A DNA stretch of 64,000 nucleotides, from contig NZ_FOGR01000007.1 of the NCBI RefSeq assembly GCF_900111275.1, positions 112,980-176,979 on the forward strand. The letters run 5' to 3'. The translations under genes were made by a program, and so were the position numbers. Below are positions 16,958 through 27,281 of the stretch, in pieces. The notes beneath the pieces were generated by a model that saw nothing but the letters and a program-made list of their open reading frames with translations, was not told the origin of the DNA and did no database searches. Every line of letters begins with the position of its first letter. Position 1 is the first letter of the stretch. The DNA comes from Rhizobium sp. NFR03. Its GTDB lineage: Bacteria; Pseudomonadota; Alphaproteobacteria; Rhizobiales; Rhizobiaceae.

Positions 16958-18018
16958 CGACGGCCACCACGACCACACCGGCAGCCGCGACGGACAGCGG
17001 CTCGCTTCTGTTGACGCTGATGAAGCTGCGCACGTTCATCGCGCTTTTCGCCGTCATCGCCTTCTTCTCGGCTTTTGCGCCAAACTTTCTCTCGACGGCC
17101 AACATCATCCTGATGTCGAAGCATGTGGCGCTCAACGCGTTCCTCGCCATGGGCATGACCTTCGTCATCATCACCGGCGGCATCGACCTGTCGGTCGGCT
17201 CCATCGTCGGCCTCTGCGGCATGGTGGCCGGCGGGCTGATCCTCAACGGCATCGATCTGCAGATCGGCTACACGATCTATTTCAACATCGTCGAAGTCTG
17301 CCTGATCACGCTTGCCGTCGGCATCCTCATCGGCGCGGTCAACGGATTGCTGATCACCCGGCTGAACGTCGCGCCCTTCATCGCCACGCTCGGCACGCTC
17401 TATGTGGCCCGTGGCCTCGCGCTGCTCTCGTCGGACGGTCAGACCTTTCCGAACCTTATCGGCAAACCGGAGCTGGCCACCACGGGCTTCGGCTTTCTGG
17501 GCTCGGGCCGTATCATCGGCCTGCCGGTATCGATCTGGATCCTGATCGTCGTCGCGCTTGCCGCAGCCTACTTCGCCCGCAACGTGCCGCTCGGCCGCCA
17601 GATCTTCGCCGTCGGCGGCAATGAGCGGGCGGCGCGCATGTCGGGCATCCGGGTGAACCGGGTGAAGATGTTCGTCTACATGTTCTCCGGCTTCTGCGCG
17701 GCCATCGTCGGTATCGTCATTTCATCCGAACTTATGGCCGCACATCCGGCAACGGGCAATTCGTTCGAGCTCAATGCCATCGCGGCCGCGGTCCTTGGGG
17801 GCACGTCCATGTCGGGCGGGCGGGGCACGATCGGCGGAACGATCATCGGCGCCTTCGTCATCGGCATCCTGTCGGACGGGCTCGTGATGATGGGAGTCTC
17901 CTCCTTCTGGCAGATGGTCATCAAAGGCATCGTCATCATCGTCGCCGTGGTGGTCGATCAGGCCCAGCGCCGGCTGCAGCAGCAGGTCGCCCTGATGCAA
18001 CTGGCCAAGAAAGGCTGA
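16954..18018 (+). CDS. Sugar ABC importer permease, RbsC type (354 aa)
   Basis: A BPD_transp_2-family membrane subunit with 8-10 hydrophobic segments. The family signature ITGGIDLSVGSIVGLCGM lies near residues 70-87, and GRQIFAVGGNERAARMSGI near residues 213-231 is the conserved cytoplasmic coupling loop. It ends the operon; the neighbouring EamA gene converges from the other side 22 bases later. No separate sugar kinase or isomerase gene is found in this unit, so catabolic genes probably lie elsewhere. Confidence 0.94.
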   Translation: MTTATTTTPAAATDSGSLLLTLMKLRTFIALFAVIAFFSAFAPNFLSTANIILMSKHVALNAFLAMGMTFVIITGGIDLSVGSIVGLCGMVAGGLILNGIDLQIGYTIYFNIVEVCLITLAVGILIGAVNGLLITRLNVAPFIATLGTLYVARGLALLSSDGQTFPNLIGKPELATTGFGFLGSGRIIGLPVSIWILIVVALAAAYFARNVPLGRQIFAVGGNERAARMSGIRVNRVKMFVYMFSGFCAAIVGIVISSELMAAHPATGNSFELNAIAAAVLGGTSMSGGRGTIGGTIIGAFVIGILSDGLVMMGVSSFWQMVIKGIVIIVAVVVDQAQRRLQQQVALMQLAKKG

Positions 18019-18040
18019 TCGTCATCCTCCCGGACATCGC

Positions 18041-18940
18041 TCAGGCCGGCGAGCCTTTGCGGCGGGAGCCATGTTCCCGTCGCTCCCAGAAGACGAGCAC
18101 GATGCTGGACGTAACGATCAGCAGGGCGCCGATGAAGACGTTCACGGCAGGCACCTCGGCCCAGATCAGATAGCCGTAGATGAAGGCCCACATCAGGCCG
18201 GTATATTCGATCGGCGCGATGGCGGAAGCGGGCGCGTAGCGAAAGCCGTCATAGAGCAGGTACTGCCCGATCGTGGAAATGAGGCCGAGTGCCAGCAGGA
18301 GGCCCCAGCCCGTCGCATCCGGCGTCGTCCACACCCAGGGCAGCGACAGCGCGCAGGCAAGGCCAAAGAGAAGGCTCGTCGCATACATCTGGGTCAGCGT
18401 GGATTCGCTGCGGCTGACAAGACGCACGAGGATCGTGCTCCAGGCCCAGCAGAAACCTGCAACGACGCACATGGCGGCCGGCAGGAGGTTCGGTGAATGC
18501 GTGGGGTTGGCGGCCACGACCACGCCGATGAAGCCGCCGATACAGGCGATCCAGCGCCCCGTGCCGATCGTTTCCTTCAGCACGAGGATCGACAGGAACA
18601 TGACCATGATCGGCGCCGAGAAATAGAGCGTCGTCAGTTCCGCAAGGCCGAGCGTGCGGGCCGCATTGTAAAACAGCAGCCAGGCGACCAGCATCAGCGC
18701 CGCGCGCAGCACCAGTGTCTTCCGGTGGGGGCTCTGCCAGGCGGAGGGGTGTTTGCGAACGCGAACGAGCACGCCGGTGATGGCGACGATCACGAGGCTG
18801 CGGAAGAAGAGGATCTGCGGCACCGCATAGTCCGCCACCAGCCATTTGACGATCGCATCCTGCAAGGCGAAGCAGGCATATCCCGCCGAGGCCAGCGCGA
18901 TGCCTGTCAGCGGTCCCTTGTCCTTGATGTCCGAAACCAT
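18041..18940 (-). CDS. EamA/DMT-family transporter (299 aa)
   Basis: A drug/metabolite transporter superfamily protein with ten predicted membrane helices in two EamA repeats. The first repeat begins at residue 10 (GIALASAGYACFALQD). The second starts near residue 150 with MCVVAGFCWAWSTILVR. The start at 18940 is chosen because GGAGGG lies just upstream. The open frame extends to 19036, but that segment is Cys/Gly-rich and not membrane-like. Members export amino acids and metabolites. Substrate is unknown, and it appears to be a single-gene unit. Confidence 0.88.
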   Translation of the reverse strand: MVSDIKDKGPLTGIALASAGYACFALQDAIVKWLVADYAVPQILFFRSLVIVAITGVLVRVRKHPSAWQSPHRKTLVLRAALMLVAWLLFYNAARTLGLAELTTLYFSAPIMVMFLSILVLKETIGTGRWIACIGGFIGVVVAANPTHSPNLLPAAMCVVAGFCWAWSTILVRLVSRSESTLTQMYATSLLFGLACALSLPWVWTTPDATGWGLLLALGLISTIGQYLLYDGFRYAPASAIAPIEYTGLMWAFIYGYLIWAEVPAVNVFIGALLIVTSSIVLVFWERREHGSRRKGSPA

Positions 18941-19100
18941 GTGACCCTCCAGCGGCGCCCCTTGAACAAGGGCCAAGCCATCGACACCGCCGCAATGGCA
19001 GGAACCGGCTTGCGCCGCAACGGCAAATTCTGTCACATTTTGTGCCGGTCACTCCGGTGCGGCCTTGAGGGTGGGGAAGCATGTCATGATCGATCGTTTG

Positions 19101-19230
19101 ATGTCGGATCAAGATCCAGACCAAGGTGCTGGTGCTTGTGACACCGTTCGTGCTTGGCATCACCGCTGTCGGGTCGTCCTTTTTCCGCCTGCTGGATGAG
19201 GACGACAGACCGCGCGCGCGGGCTGCCTGA
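19101..19230 (+). pseudogene. Frameshifted N-terminal remnant of a membrane sensor protein
   Basis: From 19108 a 40-codon frame reads IKIQTKVLVLVTPFVLGITA and on to SSFF, then stops at 19228-19230. It looks like the cytoplasmic start plus first membrane helix of a sensor kinase, chemoreceptor or GGDEF protein. It has no in-frame ATG, but an ATG at 19101 would enter this frame if one G were missing (ATGTCG-G-ATCAAG). The rest of the gene is gone. It lies between the EamA and ureohydrolase genes in a 380-base stretch with no other gene. Confidence 0.45.
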
Positions 19231-19320
19231 TCGGTTGCTCAGGCGCGCTGCTGCCGATTTCGGTTGAATTGCGGAGACAGCGCGATACCGTCAGGCTCTG
19301 AAATGACGGGAGCATCCTTG

Positions 19321-20370
19321 ATGACGTTGACCGACGAGAGACTGCGGGAGTTGCGGGAGAAATATGCGGACGCTCACGGAGGCGAGATCGCCGATCCGCG
19401 CTTTCGTCGCGTGGCCGCGCATATCTTTTCCGAGAGCGGCACACGCGCCGCGCCTTATTCCGGCATCCCCACGCTGCTGTCTGCGCCTCTGGTGAAGCCG
19501 GGAGATGCCGAGGCATTCGACGTGCTGCAAGTGGCGCTGCTCGGTATTCCCATGGATCTCGGCGTGACGAACCGCACCGGATCCCGCTTCGGACCACGAG
19601 CACTGCGGACGATCGAGCGGATCGGGCCTTACAACCATGTCCTCGAGGTCGCGCCCGTTCATGAGCTTCGCGTGGCCGATATCGGCGATGTTCCGTTTCG
19701 CAGCCGCTACCGGCTGGAGATGAGCCACGAGGATATCGAGCAGCATGTGGACAGGATCGTCGCCAAGGGCATCCTGCCACTGTCGGTCGGCGGCGACCAT
19801 TCCGTCACGCACCCCATTCTTCGGTCCGTCGGGCGGGATCGGCCGGTCGGCATGATTCATATCGATGCCCACTGCGACACGGGTGGTGCGTACGACCTGA
19901 CCAAGTTCCACCATGGCGGCCCGTTCCGCAACGCGGTCCTCGACGGCGTTCTCGATCCGACGCGGGTCATCCAGATCGGCATTCGCGGCTCGTCCGAATA
20001 TCTCTGGGAATTCTCCTACGATGCAGGAATGACTGTGATCCATGCGGAGGAGGTGAGCGGTCTGGGCATCGCCGCGATCATCGAGAAGGCGCGGGCGATT
20101 GTCGGCGACGGAGCGACCTATCTGTCCTTCGATATCGATAGTCTCGATCCGGCCTTTGCACCCGGCACGGGAACGCCGGAGATCGGCGGCCTGACCACGC
20201 GGGAGGCGCTGGAGCTCTTACGCGGCCTGAAAGGCTTGAATTTCGTCGGTGGTGATGTCGTGGAGGTCGCGCCGCAATATGACAGCACGACCAACACCGC
20301 ACAGGCCGGGGCGCAGATGCTGTTCGAGATTCTCAGCCTGCTCGCGTTCAGCCCGTCCTTGAAGCCGTGA
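19321..20370 (+). CDS. Agmatinase/arginase-family ureohydrolase (349 aa)
   Basis: A binuclear manganese enzyme that splits a guanidino compound to urea plus an amine. All metal-binding motifs are intact: GGDHS at residues 157-161, DAHCD at 182-186 and FDIDSLDP at 270-277. The entry motif GIPMDLGVTNRTGSRFGP near residue 75 is typical of the SpeB branch. The N-terminal 60 residues are longer than in E. coli agmatinase. Agmatinase, guanidinobutyrase and guanidinopropionase cannot be separated by eye. An ATG 18 bases upstream (19303) is an alternative start. It is followed by the propionyl-CoA genes but need not be functionally linked to them. Confidence 0.87.
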   Translation: MTLTDERLRELREKYADAHGGEIADPRFRRVAAHIFSESGTRAAPYSGIPTLLSAPLVKPGDAEAFDVLQVALLGIPMDLGVTNRTGSRFGPRALRTIERIGPYNHVLEVAPVHELRVADIGDVPFRSRYRLEMSHEDIEQHVDRIVAKGILPLSVGGDHSVTHPILRSVGRDRPVGMIHIDAHCDTGGAYDLTKFHHGGPFRNAVLDGVLDPTRVIQIGIRGSSEYLWEFSYDAGMTVIHAEEVSGLGIAAIIEKARAIVGDGATYLSFDIDSLDPAFAPGTGTPEIGGLTTREALELLRGLKGLNFVGGDVVEVAPQYDSTTNTAQAGAQMLFEILSLLAFSPSLKP

Positions 20371-20392
20371 CGTCGGTAATTCGCCTCAAGCG

Positions 20393-20404
20393 CTCTCGCG
20401 AGAG
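20393..20404. promoter_or_regulatory. Palindrome upstream of pccB
   Basis: CTCTCGCGAGAG is a perfect 12-base palindrome lying 54 bases before the pccB start and 23 bases after the ureohydrolase stop. It is a possible operator, though GC-rich palindromes of this size also occur by chance. Confidence 0.3.
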
Positions 20405-20457
20405 TTCTCGTAGACCGAAACTTCGCATAGAACGGATCGAAGATGCGGGAGGATTCG

Positions 20458-21990
20458 ATGCGGGACGTTCTGGTTGAGCTTGAGAAGCGCCGTTCGGAAG
20501 CCAGGCTCGGGGGTGGGCGGAAGCGTATCGATGTGCAGCATGGAAAGGGCAAGCTGACGGCGCGCGAGCGCATCGACGTGCTGCTGGACGCGGACTCCTT
20601 CGAAGAATACGACATGTACGTCACGCACCGCGCGGTCGATTTCGGCATGGCCGAGCAGAAGACCGCAGGCGACGGCGTGGTGACGGGCTGGGGCACCATC
20701 AACGGCCGCCAGGTCTATGTGTTCAGCCAAGACTTCACGGTACTCGGCGGCTCACTGTCTGAGACCCATGCGCAGAAGATCTGCAAGATCATGGACATGG
20801 CTGTGCGCAACGGCGCGCCGGTGATCGGCTTGAACGACAGCGGCGGCGCACGCATCCAGGAAGGTGTGGCCTCGTTGGCCGGCTATGCGGAGGTCTTCCG
20901 CCGCAATGCCGAGGTTTCCGGCGTCATTCCGCAGATCTCGGTGATCATGGGTCCTTGTGCCGGCGGCGCCGTCTATTCGCCCGCCATGACCGACTTCATC
21001 TTCATGGTGCGCGACAGCTCCTATATGTTCGTCACCGGTCCCGATGTCGTGAAGACCGTAACGAACGAGATCGTGACGGCGGAGGAACTGGGCGGCGCGG
21101 GCACGCATACCAGAAAGTCCTCGGTTGCCGATGCAGCCTATGAGAACGACGTGGAAACGCTGGAGCAGGTGCGTCTGCTGTTCGATTTCCTGCCGCTGAA
21201 CAACCGGCAGAAACCGCCCGTTCGCCCGGTGCATGACGATCCGACCCGCGTCGAGGCGCGGCTCGACAGTCTGATTCCCGACAGTTCGTCCAAGCCCTAC
21301 GACATGAAGGAACTGATCCTCGCCATTGCCGACGAGGGCGATTTCTTCGAGTTGCAGGAGGCTTTCGCTCGCAACATCGTTACCGGCTTCATCCGTATCG
21401 AAGGAGAGACCATCGGCATCGTTGCCAACCAGCCGATGGTGCTTGCCGGTTGCCTCGACATCGACAGCTCCCGCAAGGCCGCCCGCTTCGTCCGCTTCTG
21501 CGATGCCTTCTCCATCCCCATCCTGACGCTGGTGGATGTTCCCGGCTTTCTTCCCGGCGTGGCGCAGGAGTATGGCGGCGTGATCAAGCATGGCGCGAAA
21601 CTGCTGTTTGCCTATTCGGAGGCGACCGTTCCCATGGTGACGCTGATCACCCGGAAGGCCTATGGCGGCGCTTACGATGTCATGGCCTCCAAGCACATCG
21701 GCGCCGATATCAACTATGCCTGGCCGACGGCCGAGATCGCGGTCATGGGGGCGAAGGGCGCAACCGAGATCCTGTATCGCTCCGAGCTTTCGGATGCGGA
21801 GAAGATCGCAGCCCGGACGAAGGAGTATGAGGAGCGGTTTGCCAATCCCTTCGTGGCGGCGGAGCGCGGGTTCATCGACGAGGTGATCATGCCGCGCTCC
21901 TCGCGCCGGCGCATCGCGCGCGCCTTTGCCTCGCTGCGCAACAAGCAGGTCACGACCCACTGGAAGAAGCACGACACGATCCCGCTCTAG
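20458..21990 (+). CDS. pccB: Propionyl-CoA carboxylase beta (carboxyltransferase) chain (510 aa)
   Basis: Carboxyltransferase subunit that moves CO2 from biotin to propionyl-CoA to form methylmalonyl-CoA. The N- and C-terminal carboxyltransferase halves are both complete. [19 protein letters not shown] near residue 135 and [16 protein letters not shown] near 170 match the acyl-CoA site of the N half. [21 protein letters not shown] near 360 and [15 protein letters not shown] near 400 match the C half (motifs given in part). The ATG at 20458 follows GGGAGGA and gives the usual 510-residue length; the ATG at 20443 lies upstream of that site. It heads a four-gene plus-strand cluster. Confidence 0.96.
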   Translation: MRDVLVELEKRRSEARLGGGRKRIDVQHGKGKLTARERIDVLLDADSFEEYDMYVTHRAVDFGMAEQKTAGDGVVTGWGTINGRQVYVFSQDFTVLGGSLSETHAQKICKIMDMAVRNGAPVIGLNDSGGARIQEGVASLAGYAEVFRRNAEVSGVIPQISVIMGPCAGGAVYSPAMTDFIFMVRDSSYMFVTGPDVVKTVTNEIVTAEELGGAGTHTRKSSVADAAYENDVETLEQVRLLFDFLPLNNRQKPPVRPVHDDPTRVEARLDSLIPDSSSKPYDMKELILAIADEGDFFELQEAFARNIVTGFIRIEGETIGIVANQPMVLAGCLDIDSSRKAARFVRFCDAFSIPILTLVDVPGFLPGVAQEYGGVIKHGAKLLFAYSEATVPMVTLITRKAYGGAYDVMASKHIGADINYAWPTAEIAVMGAKGATEILYRSELSDAEKIAARTKEYEERFANPFVAAERGFIDEVIMPRSSRRRIARAFASLRNKQVTTHWKKHDTIPL

Positions 21991-22045
21991 GGTCCCCGTC
22001 GCCTTCGCATTCTCCCGTCAGCCAATCGAGATTGGACCAGAGCCC

Positions 22046-24049
22046 GTGATCAAGAAAATTCTCATCGCCAACCGTGGCGAAATCGCCTGCCGGGTCATCC
22101 GCACGGCGCGGAAGATGGGTATCAAAACGGTCGCGGTCTATTCCGATGCGGACCGCGAGGCGCTGCATGTGCGGGAGGCCGACGAGGCCGTCCATATCGG
22201 CCCGGCGCCCTCAAGCCAGTCCTATATCGTCATCGACCGTATTCTGGACGCCGTTCGCACGTCGGGGGCGGACGCCGTGCATCCCGGCTACGGCTTTCTG
22301 TCTGAGAATGCGGTCTTTGCCGCGGCGCTGGAAAAGGCGGGCGTCATCTTCATCGGGCCGCCGGTCGGCGCCATCGAGGCGATGGGTGACAAGATAACCT
22401 CGAAGAAGATCGCAGCCGAAGCCGGTGTGTCCACCGTGCCCGGTCACATGGGCCTGATTGCGGACGCGGACGAGGCCGTGCGGATCTCCTCGCAGATCGG
22501 CTACCCCGTGATGATCAAGGCTTCGGCCGGCGGCGGCGGCAAGGGCATGCGGATCGCATGGAACGACACGGAGGCTCGCGAGGGATTTCAGTCTTCGAAG
22601 AACGAGGCGAAGAGTTCCTTCGGGGACGATCGTATCTTCATCGAGAAGTTCGTGACGCAACCCCGCCATATCGAGATCCAGATACTGGGCGACAGGCACG
22701 GCACCGTGCTTTATCTCGGCGAGCGCGAATGCTCGATCCAGCGGCGAAACCAGAAGGTCATCGAAGAGGCTCCGTCGCCGTTTCTCGATGAGGCGACCCG
22801 GCGCGCCATGGGCGAGCAGGCCGTGGCGCTGTCGAAAGCGGAGGGCTACCATTCGGCCGGCACGGTCGAGTTCATCGTGGATGGCGAGCGAAATTTCTAC
22901 TTCCTCGAGATGAACACTCGCCTTCAGGTCGAGCATCCCGTCACGGAACTGATCACCGGCATCGATCTGGTGGAGCAGATGATCCGTGTGGCCTCCGGCG
23001 AGGCCCTGCAATTTGGCCAGCACGATGTGACGCTGAACGGCTGGGCCATCGAAAGCCGGCTCTATGCCGAAGACCCCTACCGCAATTTCCTGCCGTCCAT
23101 CGGTCGCCTGACGCGTTATCGTCCGCCGGCAGAAGGCGAGACGGCCGACGGTTGCGTGTTGCGCAACGATACCGGGGTGACGGAGGGCGGCGAGATCTCG
23201 ATGTATTACGACCCGATGGTCGCCAAGCTCTGCGCGTGGGCCCCGGACCGGCTCTCGGCCATCGATACCATGTCGCAGGCGCTGGATGATTTCGAGGTCG
23301 AGGGTATCGGCCACAATCTTCCTTTCCTCTCGGCTGTCATGCAGCACGATCGTTTCCGATCTGGCCGGATCACCACGGCCTTCATTGCAGAGGAGTTTCC
23401 CGACGGGTTCCGCGGCGTGGCGCCGGATACGGCAGCGGAGCGGGTGCTGGCGGCCGTGGCGACACTGGTGAACCAGGTATTGCAGGAGCGCGCGGTGCAG
23501 ATCTCCGGCACCCTCGGTCATCGCCGCCGCACCGTATCGAAGGCGTGGGTGGTGCGCTTCGATGAAACGGAGCTTGCGGTCACCATCGAGGCAGGCGCGG
23601 AAGGCACCGCCATTCGCTTTGCGGACGGCACCGTGCTCTCGACGGCTGGCGCCTACGTTCCCGGAGCCTCCCATGCCCGCTTCGTCATCGGTGGCGAGCC
23701 GGTCGGCGTCAAGATTGACCTCATCGGTTCCGCCATCCGCCTGCGCTGGCGCGGCATGGAGGTCAAGGCGCATGTCCGCTCGCCGCAGGTTGCAGCACTT
23801 GCCCGGATAATGCCGAGGAAGCTGCCGCCGGATACATCGAAACTGCTGCTCTGCCCCATGCCCGGCGTCATCACGGCGATCGCTGTCGCCGTCGGTGAGA
23901 CAGTCGAGGCCGGTCAGCCGTTAGCGACCGTCGAGGCGATGAAGATGGAGAACATCCTGCGCGCCGAGCGTCGCGGCGTGGTGAAGCGCGTGGCGGTGGA
24001 GGCGGGCACCAGCCTGGCTGTGGACGAGGTCGTGCTTGAATTTGAATGA
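22046..24049 (+). CDS. pccA: Propionyl-CoA carboxylase alpha (biotin carboxylase/carrier) chain (667 aa)
   Basis: Biotin-carrying subunit. The biotin carboxylase domain runs from the N-terminal IKKILIANRGEIACRVIRTA (in part) to about residue 450. It includes the ATP-grasp glycine loop KASAGGGGKGMR near 155 and EMNTRLQVEHPVTE near 290. The biotinyl domain is at the C-terminus, with the biotinylated lysine K633 in EAMKMEN. The start is a GTG at 22046, inferred from the conserved N-terminus. A longer open frame reaching back into pccB is not real. Length is standard for the family. It pairs with pccB, 55 bases upstream. Confidence 0.96.
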   Translation: MIKKILIANRGEIACRVIRTARKMGIKTVAVYSDADREALHVREADEAVHIGPAPSSQSYIVIDRILDAVRTSGADAVHPGYGFLSENAVFAAALEKAGVIFIGPPVGAIEAMGDKITSKKIAAEAGVSTVPGHMGLIADADEAVRISSQIGYPVMIKASAGGGGKGMRIAWNDTEAREGFQSSKNEAKSSFGDDRIFIEKFVTQPRHIEIQILGDRHGTVLYLGERECSIQRRNQKVIEEAPSPFLDEATRRAMGEQAVALSKAEGYHSAGTVEFIVDGERNFYFLEMNTRLQVEHPVTELITGIDLVEQMIRVASGEALQFGQHDVTLNGWAIESRLYAEDPYRNFLPSIGRLTRYRPPAEGETADGCVLRNDTGVTEGGEISMYYDPMVAKLCAWAPDRLSAIDTMSQALDDFEVEGIGHNLPFLSAVMQHDRFRSGRITTAFIAEEFPDGFRGVAPDTAAERVLAAVATLVNQVLQERAVQISGTLGHRRRTVSKAWVVRFDETELAVTIEAGAEGTAIRFADGTVLSTAGAYVPGASHARFVIGGEPVGVKIDLIGSAIRLRWRGMEVKAHVRSPQVAALARIMPRKLPPDTSKLLLCPMPGVITAIAVAVGETVEAGQPLATVEAMKMENILRAERRGVVKRVAVEAGTSLAVDEVVLEFE

Positions 24050-24109
24050 TCCCGGTCGCCATCACGGCATGCGGCGGTTATCGTCGCGACGGGCATCGAG
24101 GACGAAGAG

Positions 24110-26290
24110 ATGACGAAACATTCGCAAGACAAGTCAGCTGTCGCGACCGACACCTTGTCCGACTGGACGGAACTGGCGGAGAAGGAGCTGAAGCGCTCCC
24201 CCGACGGCCTCACCTGGCAGACGCCGGAGGGCATTGCCATCAAGCCGCTCTACACCGCAGACGACCTCGAGGGCGTAGATCATCTCGGGTCGCTGCCGGG
24301 CTTTGCGCCCTTCACCCGCGGTCCGCGCGCGACCATGTATGCGGGACGGCCATGGACGATCCGGCAATATGCGGGGTTCTCGACCGCCGAGGCGTCCAAT
24401 GCCTTCTACCGCAAGGCACTGGCGGCCGGTCAGCAAGGCGTGTCCGTTGCCTTCGATCTCGCCACCCATCGTGGCTATGACAGCGATCACCCGCGCGTGG
24501 AAGGCGATGTCGGCAAGGCCGGCGTCGCTATCGATAGTGTCGAGGACATGAAGATCCTGTTCGACGGCATTCCGCTCGACAAGGTCTCGGTATCGATGAC
24601 CATGAACGGCGCCGTCATTCCGATCCTTGCGAGCTTCATCGTGGCAGGAGAGGAGCAGGGCATGCCGCGCGCGGCTCTCTCCGGCACCATCCAGAACGAC
24701 ATTCTCAAGGAGTTCATGGTCCGCAACACCTACATCTATCCGCCGGAACCCTCCATGCGGATCATTGCCGATATCATCGACTACACGGCGCGGGAGATGC
24801 CGAAGTTCAACTCCGTCTCCATCTCGGGCTATCACATGCAGGAGGCCGGCGCGACGCTGGTACAGGAACTGGCCTTCACGCTCGCGGACGGGCGCGAATA
24901 TGTCCGGGCTGCCATCGCCAAAGGTCTCGATGTCGATGCCTTCGCCGGACGGTTGTCCTTCTTTTTCGCCATCGGCATGAACTTTTTCATGGAGGCGGCA
25001 AAGCTGCGGGCGGCGCGCCTGCTCTGGTCGCGCATCATGGAGGAGTTCGGGCCGAAACAGGCGTCGTCCCTCATGCTGCGCACGCATTGCCAGACGTCCG
25101 GTGTGTCTCTGCAGGAGCAGGACCCTTACAACAACATCGTCCGCACCGCGTTCGAAGCGATGTCGGCGGTGCTGGGCGGTACGCAATCTCTGCACACCAA
25201 TTCCTTCGATGAAGCGATTGCGTTGCCGACGGAGTTTTCCGCCCGCATCGCCCGCAACACGCAGTTGATCCTCCAGCATGAAACCGGCGTGACCAAAGTG
25301 GTCGATCCGCTCGCCGGGTCCTATTACGTCGAGAGCCTGACGGCCGAGCTTGCGGAGAAAGCCTGGGCACTGATCGAGGAGGTCGAGGCGCTGGGTGGCA
25401 TGACGAAGGCGGTGGCCGACGGATATCCGAAGCGGCTGATCGAGGAAGCGGCCACCCGGCGTCAGGCGGCGGTGGATCGGGGCGAGGAGGTCATCGTCGG
25501 CGTCAACAAATATCGGCTGGAGACGGAGGACGATCTCGACATTCTCGACATCGATAATGCCGCGGTGCGCGCGGGCCAGATCCGTCGTATCGAAGAAACC
25601 CGCCGTCGCCGCAGCGCGTCGGAGGTGACGGCGGCGCTCGATGCCTTGACCGAAGCTGCAAGAACCGGTTCCGGAAATCTACTCGAACTGGCCGTCGATG
25701 CTGCGCGTGCGCGCGCCACTGTCGGGGAGATCTCGGATGCCCTGCGCGTGGTCTTCGGCGATCACGCCGCCGTGCCGGCGGTCGTCAGCGATATCTATGG
25801 TAACGCCTACAAGGGCGATCCGGAACTGGAGACGCTGACGGCGCGCATCTCCGCGGTCACGGCTCGCATCGGCATGCGGCCGAAGGTGATGGTGGCAAAG
25901 CTCGGGCAGGATGGTCACGATCGCGGTGCGAAGATCATCGCGTCGGCCTTCGGCGATATCGGCTTTGAAATCCTCGCCGGTCCCTTGTTCCAGACGCCGG
26001 ACGAGGCGGCCGGAATGGCGTTGGCCGCGAAGGTTCACGTCGTCGGCGTCTCGTCGCTGGCAGCCGGCCACAAGACGCTGCTGCCGCAGCTGATCTCGGC
26101 ACTGCGGGAGAATGGCGGGGGTGAGGTGATCGTCGTCTGCGGCGGCGTCGTCCCCCGGCAGGATTATGCGTTCCTTCTGGAGCAGGGGGTTGCCGCCATC
26201 TTCGGGCCGGGCACCAATGTCATGGAGGCCGCCAACGCGATCCTCGATATCCTGGAAGGCAAGCGGCGCAATACGGGAGGGGAGGCATGA
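24110..26290 (+). CDS. scpA: Adenosylcobalamin-dependent methylmalonyl-CoA mutase (726 aa)
   Basis: Converts methylmalonyl-CoA to succinyl-CoA. The N-terminal (beta/alpha)8 substrate domain shows [20 protein letters not shown] (in part) near residue 80 and [12 protein letters not shown] near 240. The C-terminal cobalamin-binding domain carries DGHDRG at residues 601-606, whose H603 is the lower axial cobalt ligand. The protein is of the single large-chain type (about 720 residues), not the two-subunit type. No cobalamin riboswitch is visible upstream. The stop overlaps the epimerase start by 4 bases. In rhizobia this gene is often named bhbA or mcm. Confidence 0.96.
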   Translation: MTKHSQDKSAVATDTLSDWTELAEKELKRSPDGLTWQTPEGIAIKPLYTADDLEGVDHLGSLPGFAPFTRGPRATMYAGRPWTIRQYAGFSTAEASNAFYRKALAAGQQGVSVAFDLATHRGYDSDHPRVEGDVGKAGVAIDSVEDMKILFDGIPLDKVSVSMTMNGAVIPILASFIVAGEEQGMPRAALSGTIQNDILKEFMVRNTYIYPPEPSMRIIADIIDYTAREMPKFNSVSISGYHMQEAGATLVQELAFTLADGREYVRAAIAKGLDVDAFAGRLSFFFAIGMNFFMEAAKLRAARLLWSRIMEEFGPKQASSLMLRTHCQTSGVSLQEQDPYNNIVRTAFEAMSAVLGGTQSLHTNSFDEAIALPTEFSARIARNTQLILQHETGVTKVVDPLAGSYYVESLTAELAEKAWALIEEVEALGGMTKAVADGYPKRLIEEAATRRQAAVDRGEEVIVGVNKYRLETEDDLDILDIDNAAVRAGQIRRIEETRRRRSASEVTAALDALTEAARTGSGNLLELAVDAARARATVGEISDALRVVFGDHAAVPAVVSDIYGNAYKGDPELETLTARISAVTARIGMRPKVMVAKLGQDGHDRGAKIIASAFGDIGFEILAGPLFQTPDEAAGMALAAKVHVVGVSSLAAGHKTLLPQLISALRENGGGEVIVVCGGVVPRQDYAFLLEQGVAAIFGPGTNVMEAANAILDILEGKRRNTGGEA

Positions 26291-26688
26291 TCACCGGCCT
26301 CAATCACGTCGCCATCGCGGTTCCTGATCTGGAAAAGGCCGCTTCGCAATATCGCGCGATGGGCGCAGAGGTGTCCGACGCGCAGGATCTTGCCGAGCAT
26401 GGTGTCACCGTCGTCTTCGTCGCGCTGCCGAACACCAAGATCGAGCTGCTCCATCCGCTCGGCGAAGACTCTCCCATTGCGGCCTTCCTGGAGAAGAACC
26501 CTTCGGGAGGTCTCCATCACATCTGCCTTGATGTCGGCGACATCGCCGGGATGACAGGTATTGTCGCGGCCAACGGTATCCGCGTTCTCGGCGATGGCCG
26601 ACCGAAGATCGGCGCGCATGGCAAGCCTGTCGTTTTCCTGCATCCGAAAGACACGCAAGGTGCGCTTCTGGAGTTCGAGCAGGCCTAA
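26287..26688 (+). CDS. mce: Methylmalonyl-CoA epimerase (133 aa)
   Basis: A VOC-fold metalloenzyme that interconverts (S)- and (R)-methylmalonyl-CoA, linking the carboxylase and the mutase. The first metal histidine is in [14 protein letters not shown] near residue 6. [13 protein letters not shown] near residue 75 gives the second, and the C-terminal [13 protein letters not shown] carries the catalytic or metal glutamate. Length is normal. It overlaps the mutase by 4 bases, completing a carboxylase-mutase-epimerase operon. The downstream DoxX-like gene converges on it, 4 bases away. Confidence 0.95.
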   Translation: MITGLNHVAIAVPDLEKAASQYRAMGAEVSDAQDLAEHGVTVVFVALPNTKIELLHPLGEDSPIAAFLEKNPSGGLHHICLDVGDIAGMTGIVAANGIRVLGDGRPKIGAHGKPVVFLHPKDTQGALLEFEQA

Positions 26689-26692
26689 GGTT

Positions 26693-27118
26693 CTATGGTC
26701 TCGCCCGTCGCCCGAGCGGCCAGCGCAGGATGCCGACGGCGTAGAGCGGTAGCCAGACGAGCACCGGCTGGAGCGCCAGACGCGGGATGTGATAGAGCCA
26801 GGGGAGGGCGCCCGCATCGACCGCCGTCAGCCCGTCGATGGCATGCTTGATGTTGGCGGGGTAGACGCAGATGGCATAAAGCGCGAGGCCGAAGGCGGCG
26901 AACCGCTCGGTGGGCCGAAGCCAGAGGCCAATGGCGCCCAGAAGCTCGCAGACGCCGGTCAGCGCAATGACGATGTGCGGATAGGGCACCCAGCCCGGCG
27001 TGATTGTCAGGAAGGGCGAGGGCCAGACCACATGCAGCATGCCTGCGGCTGCATAGAACAAGGAGAGCCCGACACGCAGGCCGCTATGCCGTTCATTGCC
27101 GCGCGTCACTCTTTCCAT
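26693..27118 (-). CDS. DoxX-like membrane protein (141 aa)
   Basis: A small four-helix membrane protein. Hydrophobic segments lie at about residues 15-35, 48-66, 72-90 and 112-130. The conserved ALTGVCELLGAIGLWLRP stretch in the second helix, with its buried glutamate, is typical of the DoxX/DoxD family, and FFYAxAG- and HV-type residues occur in helix 1. Members are linked to quinone or thiol redox and terminal oxidases, but function here is unknown. A GGGAGGA ribosome-binding site lies 5 bases before the ATG. It forms its own unit. Confidence 0.78.
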   Translation of the reverse strand: MERVTRGNERHSGLRVGLSLFYAAAGMLHVVWPSPFLTITPGWVPYPHIVIALTGVCELLGAIGLWLRPTERFAAFGLALYAICVYPANIKHAIDGLTAVDAGALPWLYHIPRLALQPVLVWLPLYAVGILRWPLGRRARP

Positions 27119-27192
27119 AGCGCTCTCATCCTCCCGTGAAGAGCGAGGATTATGTCAGCTTCCGTTAACATGTGACACCACAATACGGATAA

Positions 27193-27217
27193 CCCGCCGC
27201 TTCAGGGAAGCGGCGGG
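27193..27217 (-). terminator. Strong hairpin after the arabinoside operon
   Basis: An 11-bp perfect stem (CCCGCCGCTTC / GAAGCGGCGGG) with a 3-base loop lies 65 bases past the stop of the last minus-strand gene. A T-run is not obvious on either strand, so it may act as a terminator or 3'-end block. Confidence 0.6.
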
Positions 27218-27281
27218 CCTTGACCTCGCAAGCTGGGAGTGGCGCCCCGAGGTCAGCGGGAAGGTCCGAATCCTGCGGGCT

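Noticed and set aside
24050..24109. Cobalamin riboswitch before the B12-dependent mutase
   Set aside because: The 60-base gap is too short, and no B12-box-like sequence is visible.
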